From assembly GCF_029227915.1 (NCBI RefSeq), contig NC_079875.1:6634001-6698000 (forward strand): a stretch of 64,000 nucleotides of DNA, given 5' to 3'. Each line of letters begins with the position of its first letter. Within the stretch, counting starts at the first letter, position 1. A model generated the notes under the pieces. The model had not been told where the DNA came from, did not search any database, and saw only the letters and a list, made by a program, of their open reading frames with translations. Positions 1 through 12,654 of the stretch are shown here, in pieces. The translations under genes and the position numbers were made by a program. The DNA comes from Hydractinia symbiolongicarpus. Lineage: Eukaryota > Cnidaria > Hydrozoa > Anthoathecata > Hydractiniidae.

Positions 1-3000
1 GTCTTTTTCTCCAAGAAATTCAGAAAACATATTGAGTGATGTCTGAGCATCGTTATGTAGCTGAACAAAATTATACATAAAAGTCAAATTATATATTTTA
101 GCATTTACTTGTATTTAATTAGACGCCTTTGTCTTTTTTAAAACAAGGTGGAAGAAAATACATTTTTTTGATTTTACAAATACACACATCCATTCTTTGT
201 ATATCTTCCACTCACTGGATTTATGTGCTCACCCTTCTCTCCTATTAACTACTAGCCGATATGCTTTTCCTCAAAACCAGTTTGGCAAAGCAAGCACTGG
301 GGTTTAATGTAACGTGTTTATCACAACTTTTTAGTTAAAATAAATCTCAACTTACATTCTCCAGAAGTGTTGAAATCTCTTCGTTACTTGCACCTTTTAA
401 AACTTTTAAGTTGTGCTCATTAAAACCATGCATACGTTGTGGTACAGAGAAGTTCAATGGATACTGACATTTCGAAGCATACATTCCGCGTGTTAACTCT
501 GTATAATTACTGCTATCCAACCAAAACAAGGCTACCTGAAAATGACAGAGAAACATATTAGCGTGGAGGCAAAAGTACTAGTAGTCCATCATCGAGGTAA
601 AGCAAACAACAACAAAAAGTAACTGCTTCAAGTTTACAAAAGATTCTGTGAAATACGAAAGAAAAATACAGCGTTCGTTCGTTATCATTTTTGACTTTCG
701 TTACTTTCGACAATGCGTTCCTGGTTAACGTAATAATCTAGCTCCCTCCCTTTAATAGACGCTACCTTTAGAGGGACGTTAATACGAAACATAGTCATTC
801 CAAATAGTGGAAAAAAATATGTTCGATGCTGCACCAGTCCTTAAAAAAATTGACAATATAGATGACTATTTTAGTCGAAAACACTTTCTCCTAACCACGC
901 AACATGAACCCTAAACTTCCGGTGAGCCTAACTTGTAACAAAATTGTTCAAGAATAGAATGATAACTCATCACAAAGCCTAGTGTATTTCTAACTATTTT
1001 TTGATAAACTTTAAAACTAAGAACAAAGTTGTGTTTAGTGTTTACAAATTTCAACTAGACTTACGACCGCAGGTAGCAGTTTATCTTGTATAAGTGCAGA
1101 AAACGGCAAGATGTTAAGCTTGTCATCCGCGTTCAACCAAGTGTCTGGATCGTGGTACTAAAAATAATTAGATGAAAGTGAAAACCACTTTATATGTCTA
1201 CATTCCATATCTTGAACCGACACATTTCCAAAACCCCAGCTCAAGATAGCTTTTTTCGAGTGCTCCACTGAATCGTGTTTATCAGTAAGAAATCCACTGG
1301 ATCATGTTCATCAGTAGTGAACTCAGCAAACCCATTGAATCGAGTTAGCAGTAACAAATCCACTGAATCGTATTTATCAGTAGTGAACCTCAACAAATAC
1401 AAAATAATATTCTCTGAAGTTCCCCATAGTCATGTTTACACAGTGATAAATGTTGCTTCTGTTTTGGCTTTTGTCACAATCACAGTTTAACTGAAAAAAC
1501 TTTTGCTATGTCACTAAGGGTTCATAGCGCTTACTCAAAAACAAATACCCTTGCTTTCCCTTACTCTTTCACGTTGGAAGGGTACTTTTTTCCATGACTA
1601 GCAGGGTTTATAATGACATGATTGCTAATCAATGGTCCAAAATTTTGTAATGTGTAACTGCCAATATAAAGAAGGGGAAAGAGTAATTATTCACAACTTT
1701 CCCTGATCTTACAATAAAAAAGATCTTGCCTTTCCAACTTACTTAGCCACGATATGGAAGAAATTTAGTTAAATTTTGGCTCGGTTTGACGTCTAGACCC
1801 TAGACGTCTAGGTTTGTACAAGAAAAAAGTTTTTTCTCTACGGAGAATAAGTTTTTCAAGGTCATGCACTTGGATATTACAGTTGGGTGGGTGGTCACAC
1901 TCTGAAGGATGCAATTATTAAACCAAATGATTATTGGAGAGGATGTGACGAACGAAACTTACTTTCAATTTTAAATATTGTATTATCTGTTCAGTATCTT
2001 CGTAAGCGTCTCCACTCTGTGTATACAGGCAGGGTAATATGCTACCTAAACAGAGAAATAAAAGGTTTTTTATAAACAACACCAAACTTTTAAACGAGCC
2101 TGGAATAATTAAACATTTTATTCAAATAGTCCATATTACATTATAATGTCCATTATGAAGAGACTTTAGTTTATGTTTCATAACATGAGACAAGATCTTA
2201 GGCCTACAATTTAATACGAAATAAACAGAAAGTCATGCCAAAAACTACATAAAGAACTAAAATCAAATTTACATTCGTACAGTTAAAAGGGTTTTGAGAA
2301 CAGCTTAAGGGACCTCATGTTACACCATTTCTAAATAAGCGTATAAACTTAATATCTAATTGATCATTGATCGTAGGTGTGAACTTTCTTATAAAAAATG
2401 CCTCCAATATTTTACGTTTTCTATTGCTTAGCACCCTCCAAGAAGTCAAGACTGTTAACTCGCATTTCTTTATTTCACATACTAAGTACACAAAGAACCT
2501 CTCCTTTAAGATAAAAATAAGATAAGAAGCAAACCTTTTTTCTTCAACCATGATCGTTTGATGGGTTTAAAATCAACTTCTGCTTTCGTAAACTTTATGA
2601 ATGTCTAGGTGTGTAAGAGAAATCATGAAGGATAAGAGAAAGAAAAATTGCGAAATAAATATTAAAATATTTGCAACACTTCGATGTTTTTTTTCTCAAT
2701 ATTTTTAATATTAAATATAGAATACTCATATGCGAGTGACTAAAAATAAAATTTATGGAAAATACAATGTTGTGGTCGAACATTAGAAAGGCGATTATGG
2801 TGCAATATAATTTGACGTTACTGACGGAGAAATATAACAACACTGACATTCCTGACAAAGAAATATAACGACATTGACGTTACTGACGAAGAAATGTGAC
2901 AACACTGACGCTACTGACGAAGAAATATAACAACACTGACTTAACTGATGAAAAATATGACAACACTGACCTTACTGACAAAGAAATATAACGACATTGA

Positions 3001-3338
3001 CGTTGCTGACGAAGAAATGTAACAACACTGACGTTATTGACGTAGATATATTACTACACTGACGTTAATAACGAAGAACAATAACAACACTGACGTTACT
3101 GGCAAAAAATATATCAACACTGCAAACAATTTGATTTTACTGTGGAAAAGACACTACGTTGTTAAAAAATACGCCATGTATTCCCAAAAAAATTTTTGCT
3201 ATAAAAGAATACATTCAAATGTCACAGGTTAAAGGTTTGGACAAAAGGTATATGAATACTTACCATTGCATGTAGAGATGTCACATCAAATGATGGTAAT
3301 CCCCATTTTAGTTCTGCTGGCCAATAATATAATTCCAT
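1..3338 (-). CDS. MTX1: Metaxin-1/3-like protein, 5' part (6 exons, 3' end outside window)
   Basis: Metaxins sit on the outer mitochondrial membrane and act with SAM50 in beta-barrel protein assembly. Exons read on the minus strand: 3264-3338, 2416-2503, 1963-2045, 1065-1157, 356-535 and 1-60. All have GT-AG borders and the phases join without a break to give 193 residues. The start MELYYWPAELKWGLPSFDV matches the metaxin N-terminus (MEL.CW....GLPS.D). Later come LPCLYTQSGD (the thioredoxin-like Tom37/metaxin domain), a KLLPAV...FWLDSSNY segment and PLNFSVPQRM, which line up with the human MTX1 segments KLLPVL, FWIDTKNY and PLNFFLPGRM. The GST-C-like half and any C-terminal membrane anchor lie beyond base 1. 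Exon 2 (2416-2503) is the least certain: its acceptor is ordinary and its similarity weak, but its length and phase fit exactly. The window edge falls exactly at a codon end. MTX1 versus MTX3 cannot be separated here. Confidence 0.88.
2815..3122. repeat. 31-bp tandem repeat (about 10 units) in metaxin intron 1
   Basis: About ten imperfect head-to-tail copies of a 31-base unit with core GACGAAGAAATATAACAACA separated by ACTGACGTTACT. Units differ by a few substitutions. It lies inside intron 1 of the metaxin gene, between exons 1 and 2. One register is open on the minus strand for part of the array, but composition and position argue against coding. Confidence 0.85.
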
Positions 3339-4189
3339 GATGTTCGATTGGAAGGAATCTCTATTTTCACTGACTACATATTTACACTTTGGAAGCAACA
3401 TAAAACATAAGAAGGTACTAACATAAATTTTGCATACTGTTTTTGTATAATGAAGCAAAGAGGTTATACATCAACCTCTTGAAAAAACAGAAAAGGGCAT
3501 ATATTGTAAATACACTTTCAGAAGTAACCTTATTAGTAATCTTATCAGTTAACTGTTACACAACTCAGAATAATTTACGAACATACTAGGCATATCTTTA
3601 AATAAAACAGTTCACTCAATATTTCTCGTCTTTTGTAAAGAATATAAAGAATCTCAAATTTTGAAAACCAAATTTTAAGAACATTGCAAAGAATCATTTT
3701 AACTTTAACCTGGCAAAAACTAAACCGGTAGTGTAGTATTATTAATAAAAAAATTGTACAGAATACAAATTAGTCATAAGCAGAATAAAAGTCTAAATAT
3801 GTATTTTATAAACTTTATTCTTTACAATCTTTTGGCTTTACATGTACTAATTCAATATCCTACACTCTTAATAACATTGAATCATCTGAAATCCCTTTGT
3901 TACATAAAAACACGAAACAAATCAATTTTATGTTGAATAAAGAATGGATTGTTGATTTTTTACCCCTGTAAATTGGAAAAAGTCAATGTACATTCAATGG
4001 AAGAAGAAGATCATCGGTATTGCCTTGTCCACAGATCTAAAGCAGTGTGTTTACGAGTGGATGAACCCAAACAATTAACCTACTGAGAGGTATGTATGAA
4101 TGAATTGAGAGAGCACGAGACACTACCTCGTTAATCCCCAGAAATATTCCATAAATAAAATTGTTTATACAAAAGATAAAAATAACTTT
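3339..4189. other. Intergenic space between metaxin start and COPE stop
   Basis: No coding similarity was seen on either strand. It must contain the metaxin promoter/5' UTR and the COPE 3' UTR, because the two genes are tandem on the minus strand about 0.85 kb apart. No clear promoter motif was recognised. Confidence 0.5.
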
Positions 4190-7100
4190 CTAATGAGCCT
4201 TGATACTTGCTGCATAATTAGAAACAATTCGATTGAAATCCTCCTCCTAAAATAAACCAAATTAATGAGAAAAAAACATTAAATTTTAAAATAAAAAACA
4301 TGATTCCCGTAAAATGACCCACTGTCATTCATAAAAATTTTCCCATCATTAAGCGCTTATAGATTGATACATTTATAACTGGCAAGCTATTCTATAAAAA
4401 AAAACACACATGTAATGTACCTTCCCTTATTCATGACTATCCTTACGCAATAAGCTCTTTATTTTATATAGGCACGGTTCTACAGGTAGGGGTTCCACAT
4501 GGACAAATTCCAAAAAGGAAGTTCTATATTGTACAGCCTCCAATGTTAACATATAACAACTGCTTAACCACTTAATAAAAGGAAACTGTCTTAGGAATCC
4601 ATCATAACTGATTAACATAAAACAGCTTAAAAGTAAAGGAAAGAATTCAGAACAAAGTTCATTGAATCGTAATTAAAGAAAGGGGGATTTTTATAATTTT
4701 TTAGTATAATTTTTTACCTTTGCATTGTATTCTTTGCTAAACTGATGCTGAGCGTGTCCAGCTTTAATTTGAGATATAAAACGGTTACTGACCTACATCC
4801 AAATAAGGAGATAGCATGTATTAAAAAATGTATGGTTTGCCCTACCATTGCGCATGTGTCAAAACCTTTCGCTGCTAACGCATTTATTTCCACATAACAA
4901 ATCAGTTTTGGTTTTCAAGGAATATTTGATGAAAAATTTTATTAGTTGTTAAAAAGATCTAAATTAAGACGTCAATTCTTGATGATAGTGATTCTTTGTT
5001 AATGTCCCAACTTCTTGTTAAAAAGCAGTTTTATTGGGACAAAATGTGGTCAATAATACAGTTAGCAGTCCTATCACCAGAACACAAACACTTTTATTTA
5101 AAGTTTATATCAGTAAAAGCAAAATAAGAACAGAGGCTGAAATGAAATGTAGACAAACTGTCGGGAATCATAAACAGCAACGAAAAAACAGCCACTAGAA
5201 CCTACTATAATAAAAAAGATAGCACATGACCATCGGTGTGTTCGTAACACGGAGCTACGCGCTACAGCTTTTATCACATGCGGACACGTACAATAAAATA
5301 TTTAAAAGACAAACAAAATTCAAATCAGCCTACCTCAGGGGCTTTACCAAGATGTTGTGCAAGAACAGACATATTTATTAATGTGTCAGGATTGTTGCTA
5401 TCCTAAAAAATCAAGAAAAAAACAATTAAAAAGGTACGAAACATTAAAAATAACTTAAACTCATTTATTAAAACGCTTGTATATATTGACTAAAAAATAA
5501 ACAAAATTCTTAAAGCCAAAAATAAAGAAAAAGAAAATTTTACCAATAGAAGAAGTTAAAAGTTGATGTGTAAGATCATAATAAGTCAAATTTGTGTGGT
5601 GTAAACATACCCTTTCTAAAGCCTCTTGTAAAGGACTTTCAGCATCTTCGAATTTCCCCATTCTCATATAGCAAGCAGCCTGTCCATTAAGTAGCAACAC
5701 TGTAGGAGTGTATTTATCTGCTAGTTCTTGAAAGATGTAGTAAGCATCTTGGCATTTTTCACCACCCTGTAATATTTAGGCAAAATAACAATAGAATGTG
5801 GATGACATTCTATACAATGTCTTAATCAAGCTATACAGCTGATTCCACTTCATGAGCAATTTGTCCCCTATGAGATAAATAATATCTAATAATATCTAAT
5901 AAATAAGCCAAAATAGCAAATGCGACACATGTTTAACGTTTCTTAAATTTGGCGAACCTTTTAATTCATTGATGATAAAAAAAGTTGAACTACAACTAGT
6001 TATAGTAGTGAAAAAATAATTCCATTAAAAAAAACATTATTTGCACTCCAGTTACCAGAAGTGTGACAAGTTGCATGGTTATAACAGAGTTAATTAGAAA
6101 TTAGTCAAGAAACATAAATAATGTGAAGAGCAAAAAAATGCCGAATTTTACTTTTTCTTACACAATAAACTGGCAGTACTTACAACTGCTAAATTAAACC
6201 ATGCCATTGCTAACTGTGTCAATGTAGCATCCTCATCCATGGACTAAAACCAGGAAATAAAATTAGAACCTCAAATTTTAATCAAGAGTATATAAATTTT
6301 AGTGAAGCATATCAGTAAATAAAACACAAATTACCTGCATTCTAGAGATTTCAGTTCTAAAAAGAAAATGTTTTATAAATAAAACAGTCATGTCGTTCCA
6401 ACCTGCTTGCTTATCCCACAAGATGGCTCACAGTAAGTATAGCCCTGAATTATCTTTGCTATTTATATTCAAGCACATACTTTAATAATTGTAGTGTAAA
6501 TGATTTAGGACTGTGCTGACTGTGAGTATATATCAGAGTGAAAATTACCACAATGAATTTTTATACTAATAAACTATCGTGATGACTAGGGGCATTAAAA
6601 ATTCAAATAAAATCAGTAAAACATAAAACTTACTTAGCCAAATCTAGACGGTCCATACTGATGTATATTTGTACAGAAAGTGCAGCACTGGAACAAAAAA
6701 CACAAGAAAATAAAATGCACAAAAGAAAACATCAAAAATGGGGTGTATTAATCATAAAATGAAATAACAAGGACTGCATACCATTCAAGTGCAGAGGATT
6801 GAAAAAGACATCGTAACGCAGAATCAGTATCCTAAAATTTGAAACAATGCATAGTAATACATACTTGCATGTATTTCTTGAAATTCTGCTCAAAAACAGA
6901 ATTTCTTAAATGCTCTAAAATAAACTGAATTTTTCAAGAGATGGCTGGTTTTCTAGCAAAGATAATTTTAGTGTTTTATTTCTTAAAAAATCTAGGAATT
7001 ATGTATTTACTAGAGCTAGAGTATTTTTGCTATTCCAATAAAAAAAAGATTTTTTAAAGATTGGACATTCATATTTTTAAAAAACCCCTTGATAGTTTTG

Positions 7101-10100
7101 AAAGTACTACAATACTTGAGATGGCGCTAAAATTTTAACTTTAGGAGAATATGCTACACCTTGCAGGTTTGCATAGGAGTGATGGTGTGTTTCACATATT
7201 GAATAACAATACGGAAAATCAAATGGGAACAAAAACTGTGACAGATGTTAATGACAATTCATAGTGTTTAATTTTGTACACTTTGGTTGTTTCCATTAGT
7301 CAAGTCAATGTCAATGGAATTTTGAATTAAATATAATATTTACCTGCTCATGGAAATATATAATTGAAGCCATTAACAAGAAGTATTCACTGAAATCACT
7401 GCCATTCAATTTAGTTTCAATCTGTTTTAATATACTTTCCCTAAAACAAAAAAAAGTTTATGAACTTCATCGAAATTATTGATGCTGAATTAATCATAAA
7501 ATTTGAGAAGAAACTAGAAAGTTTACTGTATATATAAATAAGCATTCTTAGTTTATCAAAAAAAGTCTCAATGATAAATTGCACCTTTTCGCAGAATTTT
7601 GCAAGTAGTCAGCAAGAATACGCACAGCTTGTAATTCTTGTGGCGATGACCCACGAATCTCATCCAGCACTAAACCATATTTACCCTAAAATTGTAAGAA
7701 CATGGTCTAAAAAGCTCCTATATTATTATTAATATTACTGTTATTATTATTGACGAAAATTTCCACAGGATTAAAAATAAGCACATTATTTACAAATATA
7801 TACGCATTTCTGTTGTCAAATGGGTCCTGCAGGACATCAGTGGGAAATCACTATTAAGGCTTCATTAAGAAATACACTTGTCTACAGTGTCTTTAAATTA
7901 TTATAGTATATTGAGACATTTCTTTAGGGACCAAAATAAAAATGGAAAATAATAAATAACATTAATGTTCAATCTAAAGAACAGCTACGTTGTGCATCGG
8001 AAACAAACTGGCTGGCAGCTAGCAGGATTCAATCCGTGGTTCCCAGAATTTAAACACACTACACTACAATATGCCAATTAATGTCAGTGAAGAATAAACA
8101 ACATGCTAAACCTTGACCCACATCAATATTGACAAAATTTATTCTTGGAATCTCAAAATCTAAATATCCCAAGAAAAAAATCTTTAAAACTAAGAAGCAT
8201 CAGCATCATTTGGTATTTTCGATTTTTCCTAAAATATTTAATTTCGAAATCCTAACACTTTTCCACATTCTACTGCAAGAAGGTCTAAACAAAAGGCTAT
8301 ATGATAAAAAAATCAACTAAAATTTTTACACAGAAAAAAAAACAACCAATAATTTCAATAATTAAAAAAAAATTTAGAAGCAGTAGAAATTTTTGCACAG
8401 AAAAAAACAACCAATGATTTCAATAACTTTTAGAAAAATCTATTTCTGCAAAACAAGTGACACAAATTTCATACCTGTGCAACATATGCTCTGTAAAGAA
8501 ACACATCTCTTTCTATACGAAGGTCAGATGATGTTGGCTAAAAATTAAACAAATACTAAAACTATAATTTAAAATAAATTTATCACAGTTTATAGAGTTA
8601 GTTCCTTATCCCAAACATATTGATATGACTTATTATCAATCTTATTACTATGACTTGAGATAAAATATAGCAAACTTATGTTACACATTTTCTGTTGAGT
8701 ATATCATAATTAATTGATACAGATTGTTGTCTGCCAGATAAATAAGAACAAAAGAGATTAAGAGGAGTTCCTCAGATACCATAATGAAAAAGTTTTTTCA
8801 GGAGAATTTCGTGATCAACAGTGTTATGGAGATCAACAAACACACCACAAGCAAACTGACCATTATCAAGGGCATCCATTATTTTTTGGCATATATTTTG
8901 AAGAGCTTGTGTAGTGGAGTGTTTTTGTCTGAATCCAAATTGTTGAAAGTACAAAATTCGGTGCTGTGATAAAAATGGTATACACAATTGCAGATCAGTT
9001 TTTCAAAAATTTCAGAGAGATTGGTCTATAATTTGTACAATCAAATTTGGACACTTTTTTAAAAACAGGAATATTTTGGATGGAAATACACCTGAAGAGA
9101 AATAGAGATTGATCAAGAGTGATAGAGGTTTGGCAAATTCAGATTTCAGAAGAGATAGCACTGAACTAGGAATACTGAAGGGACCTGATGCTTTTTTGCT
9201 GTTTAATGATGGAATGCAGGAGGTTAATTCATCAGTGTCCGTTGGAGAAAGAAAAATAGATGCAGGATTTCTGTTATGAAGGAACTGGGAAAAAGTGTTT
9301 TGAAAAAAAAGGAATCTTGGATTGAATAGTATCAACAATAGAAGAAAAATAATCATTAAAAGCATTGGATATTACAGAAGGATCAGTTACATTGTCAAGG
9401 TTTAAACAGTTAGAAAAGGATGGCTTGGATTGTTTGTAGATATAATAGAATTGATTTCTTTCCATACCTTATGAATATTTACAAGGTTCTCAGGTGGAAA
9501 GATTACAGCTTTCTTAAAAACTGAGTCAAGTGGTCAGAGATTGCAGTACAAATATTACCAGACATGGTGTCAAAGTTAAATGTATTATAGAATAGGTTAT
9601 ATCTATAAGGGTGCTAGAGGAATTAGCTATTCTACTAGGAAGAGTTACATGGGGAAGCAAGGAGAGGATGTTGTATCTCAGGAATTTTCAACAGATTTAT
9701 CAAGGTTACAATTTAATAGGTTGATGTTAAAATCCCCTAAAAGAATCAACAATTTCCTTTCTTTGGATACAGTTTCTAAAAAAGGGGACAAATATAGTGT
9801 ATTAAAATCATCCACTGACATGCCAGGATGTCTGTAGATGCATCCAACTATATTCCTCTCCTTGTTTTGAGATATCTCTACAAAAACAGATTCAAGTTCT
9901 TTGCTTTTGAATACAAGTTGATTTAGTTTGTTACGACAAGTATAATTAAGTGAGGATGAAATATACACCTCCTTTAGTGCACCTTCTTTATCAGAATCAG
10001 AAACAGTATGTTCAATGGAATAATCACTTAAGGAGAGGTTTTCAGAGTTATTATGACTGGAAAGTTTAGTCTCAGCAATACCAATGATACTGATGTCAAA

Positions 10101-11761
10101 CCCAAGTTGTGTGTCAGTACAAAGTTGGATACATTTTGGTTATATATACATTTTGATTTGTTTTTTGCTTTTGTTAATATTGGAGTACTCAAAAAAACAA
10201 ATTATATTAAGGGTAAGATATGTTGATGGTAAGATATGATCACATTGGTTTGGGTTTGCTTTGAAACAATTGTATAAGAGAACTGAATTTTGATATCATT
10301 AAAAAAGCTTAGTAAACTAGACACTGTCAACTTCCAAAAGGGCTTACCACGAAAAATATTAACATTAAAAAAAGTCTATTTAGGCCACCATCAAAAATAT
10401 GTTGTGTTTGCGTCTTGAAGACCCAGCAAAAATGGGTCGGTAGGGCGGTCGGGCGTTTTTTCCCCTGGAATTTTTAGATCGGAGCAAGCAAATTCGTTTC
10501 CAGGGCCAAGACAGTATAGCGCCACTTGTTTGTAGACTATTTTTCACCGCGCTGTAAACTGTCAGTAGCCACAGGAGTGTCCAGGAACTACTTTTTACCG
10601 AAATTAATTGTCACAGGTTTTTGTCGCTGTAGATTAGTGGTTATAGCTCTCGTACTCTGTGCGGGAGACCGGGGCTCGATTCCTCTTGACGGCGATTCAA
10701 CATGGGCGAGTGAATGTTACCATAGCCCCGGGTTAACCCAAGCCATGTGAGGGAAATTGGGAAGATGGCACACTGTGTGGGCCGTTGGATGTTGCCGGGA
10801 GTTGTCTAGTAGAGCGCGAGCCCTAATTGGGTCTGCGTCGCTCAAAATGAGCATTAAATACTCTAGGACTCTCCATCTAAGCCATGGCCCCTCCTGGAAA
10901 TAATAGACAGGGTATATCCCTCGATATTTGTGAGGCTAGCCATGTAAAATATGCACATCTATCTATCTATCTCTGTCAATTTTGTGTAAATTATTTCTGG
11001 TGAAAAAATTTTCTTTTTGAAAAATATCTAGCGAAATTTTTTCCTGGTCTTTTTTCGACTTACCGACTCTGGTTTTTATTACCAAAAGTGAGTCGGTCGG
11101 AGAATGAGAACACAACATATTTTTGATGACGGCCTTAGCTCTAACGTTTTTTAATCAATTAGATCTTCTAATTTTTGCCTGCCAAAAAAAATTAAAACAA
11201 AAAATTTATCAAGATACAAGTCATCCATACCGTCTGGAAAGAGTTTTCCCCTGTGAACCTAGAGGATCCTGTCACCTGCTCCGTAACCCTTTTTATATTA
11301 ATTAAAGAGTTTTCATATACGGAAACTGTTTCCATATTTGTATTTACATCTTATAGCTGTGGATAGCATTTCCACACCCAAAATTTAACTTTTCATTATG
11401 TTGATGAAACATGGCTGACTGGAAAGAGCTCAATGAGAGAAAAAAAATGAGGAGTCACTCAACTCCCGAGAATAAGCGCCTCAAAAGTTATTCGCATTTG
11501 AATATCCAGGAAATCCGTCAAAATTTGACATTTAGATATAGGAATTGTAGCTGACTGGACAATATGACGCCTGGATTTAGATTTTTCTCCACGCAAAGGG
11601 TTAGCCAGGCGTTACACAAGTAGCTAGCTACGTCTTAAAAAGGTAAATAAAATAAAAATACATACGTTAAGAGTCTGTGCCTCATTGATACAATGTTGAA
11701 AATTCCCAATGTAAAAGGAATTTCTCACTTCAAATAGTTCATCCACGTCATTCGATGCCAT
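4190..11761 (-). CDS. COPE: Coatomer subunit epsilon (complete, 12 exons, 299 aa)
   Basis: Epsilon-COP is the small TPR-type solenoid subunit of the COPI coat, bound to alpha-COP and used in Golgi-to-ER vesicle traffic. Exons: 11666-11761, 8475-8537, 7585-7685, 7344-7440, 6782-6831, 6634-6687, 6335-6356, 6184-6243, 5611-5766, 5334-5402, 4718-4792 and 4190-4246. All borders are GT-AG and total 900 nt (300 codons with stop; human COPE is 308 aa). Diagnostic segments are [20 protein letters not shown] at the N-terminus, [64 protein letters not shown] and [17 protein letters not shown]. The ATG at 11761 matches the family start. Intron 1 is 3.1 kb and full of mobile elements (LINE fragment, MITE, SINE); the other introns are short. 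No defects were seen, so this is very probably a working gene. Confidence 0.96.
8755..10140 (-). mobile_element. Non-LTR retrotransposon fragment (CR1/Jockey-like) in COPE intron 1
   Basis: Reading the minus strand from about 10140 gives pieces of an APE-type endonuclease ([30 protein letters not shown]) and then reverse transcriptase pieces ([47 protein letters not shown]). Several frame changes separate the pieces, so no full ORF exists. The sequence stops near 8755 before the YADD catalytic box and 3' UTR, so the copy lacks its 3' end, which is unusual for simple 5'-truncated LINE insertion and implies later deletion. It sits in the same orientation as the host gene. Family assignment is by motif style only. 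Confidence 0.85.
10383..11134. mobile_element. PIF/Harbinger-like non-autonomous element with TTA target duplication
   Basis: The left end GGCCACCATCAAAAATATGT and the right end are inverted copies of each other for about 24 bp (two mismatches, ACC versus GTC near the tip), and each is flanked by TTA. A 3-bp TWA target duplication and GGCC-type ends are typical of PIF/Harbinger MITEs. No transposase is present. The interior contains an inserted SINE at about 10620-10974, so the original element was near 400 bp. The whole unit lies in COPE intron 1. Confidence 0.75.
10620..10974 (+). mobile_element. tRNA-derived SINE nested inside the Harbinger-like element
   Basis: The head carries a good Pol III box A (TAGATTAGTGG, about 10631) and box B (GGCTCGATTCC, about 10672) at tRNA-like spacing. 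A body of unrelated sequence follows, and the 3' end is an (ATCT)n tail at about 10958-10973. This is the classic SINE layout. Clear target-site duplications were not found by eye, so the exact ends are approximate. Confidence 0.75.
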
Positions 11762-12650
11762 TTTGCCTTGTAAAGTTTCCGTGCTCGGCAATACGAATAA
11801 TACGGCGGCCGAGATTTTAAAACGAACTTGATTATTTTGTCTCGTGCCATACTTTCTAGCGTCTCATAGAGTCAAAATACGTGGAATTGATCACTTTCTT
11901 TTTCGTTGGATGCCAAAACATCACGTCACAAGCATTGGATTTTTACATAAAATATGGCGTCGTCTTCTTCTTCAGAAAAGGTCATTAGGGTTAGCTTTAT
12001 TTTTTCACAATTTATGTTTTTAATGCTTAGAATAAACAAGTAAATGACGAGTAAATGACTCTTAGGATTACTGAGGTACATAATATATTATGTAGCTAAA
12101 TTTTATTTTATAAAATATTGGCAGAACGAACAAGAAACCCCTGGATTTTAAGAGGAGCTATGGCCACCATCGGAAATATGTCATGTCCACATCCTGAATT
12201 CCTTGCAAAAAAAGTTTAATTTCTTTGTTTTCCAGAATATTAACACAAAATTGATAGAAACAATGTATTTCTATTGGAATGAGTTGTTACAACCATTCTG
12301 TATGTGCTGGACTATTTATAAAAACGTTAGGGATAGGTAGGAATGCTTCATAAAAAGCACAAATATATAACGGATATCCTGAGCATCCGGATATGCATTA
12401 TAGGCGTCTTCATGCCCTGAGTGTCAGGCTCTACTAGATATTGTCAATGACTAAGGTAAACCTAATGTATACTAACCACATGTCCTGAAGAACTGTGCTT
12501 CTGTCACCACAACATGAGCAAAACTTTTTTTTCGCTCCATTAAGTATGGTCAGCAGAATTTCTCCCCCTGGTTTTTCGATTAGCAAAAATAAATCCGTTC
12601 CAGAAACCATGAACAATAAAGAGATCCTAAAGTAGGTAACAATGTGATTG
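11762..12650. other. COPE upstream region with a solo Harbinger-like end
   Basis: Holds the COPE 5' UTR and promoter region directly above 11761; no TATA box was recognised. At about 12161-12185 the sequence ATGGCCACCATCGGAAATAT resembles the terminal repeat of the element at 10383, but no matching right end was seen nearby, so it is probably a broken copy. No coding sequence was recognised. Confidence 0.4.
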
Positions 12651-12654
12651 CACA

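Noticed and set aside
1560-1640. Possible extra metaxin exon on the minus strand (segment INPASHGKKYPS)
   Set aside because: The exon set at 2416-2503 and 1963-2045 already joins in phase to 1065-1157, and inserting this segment would break it.
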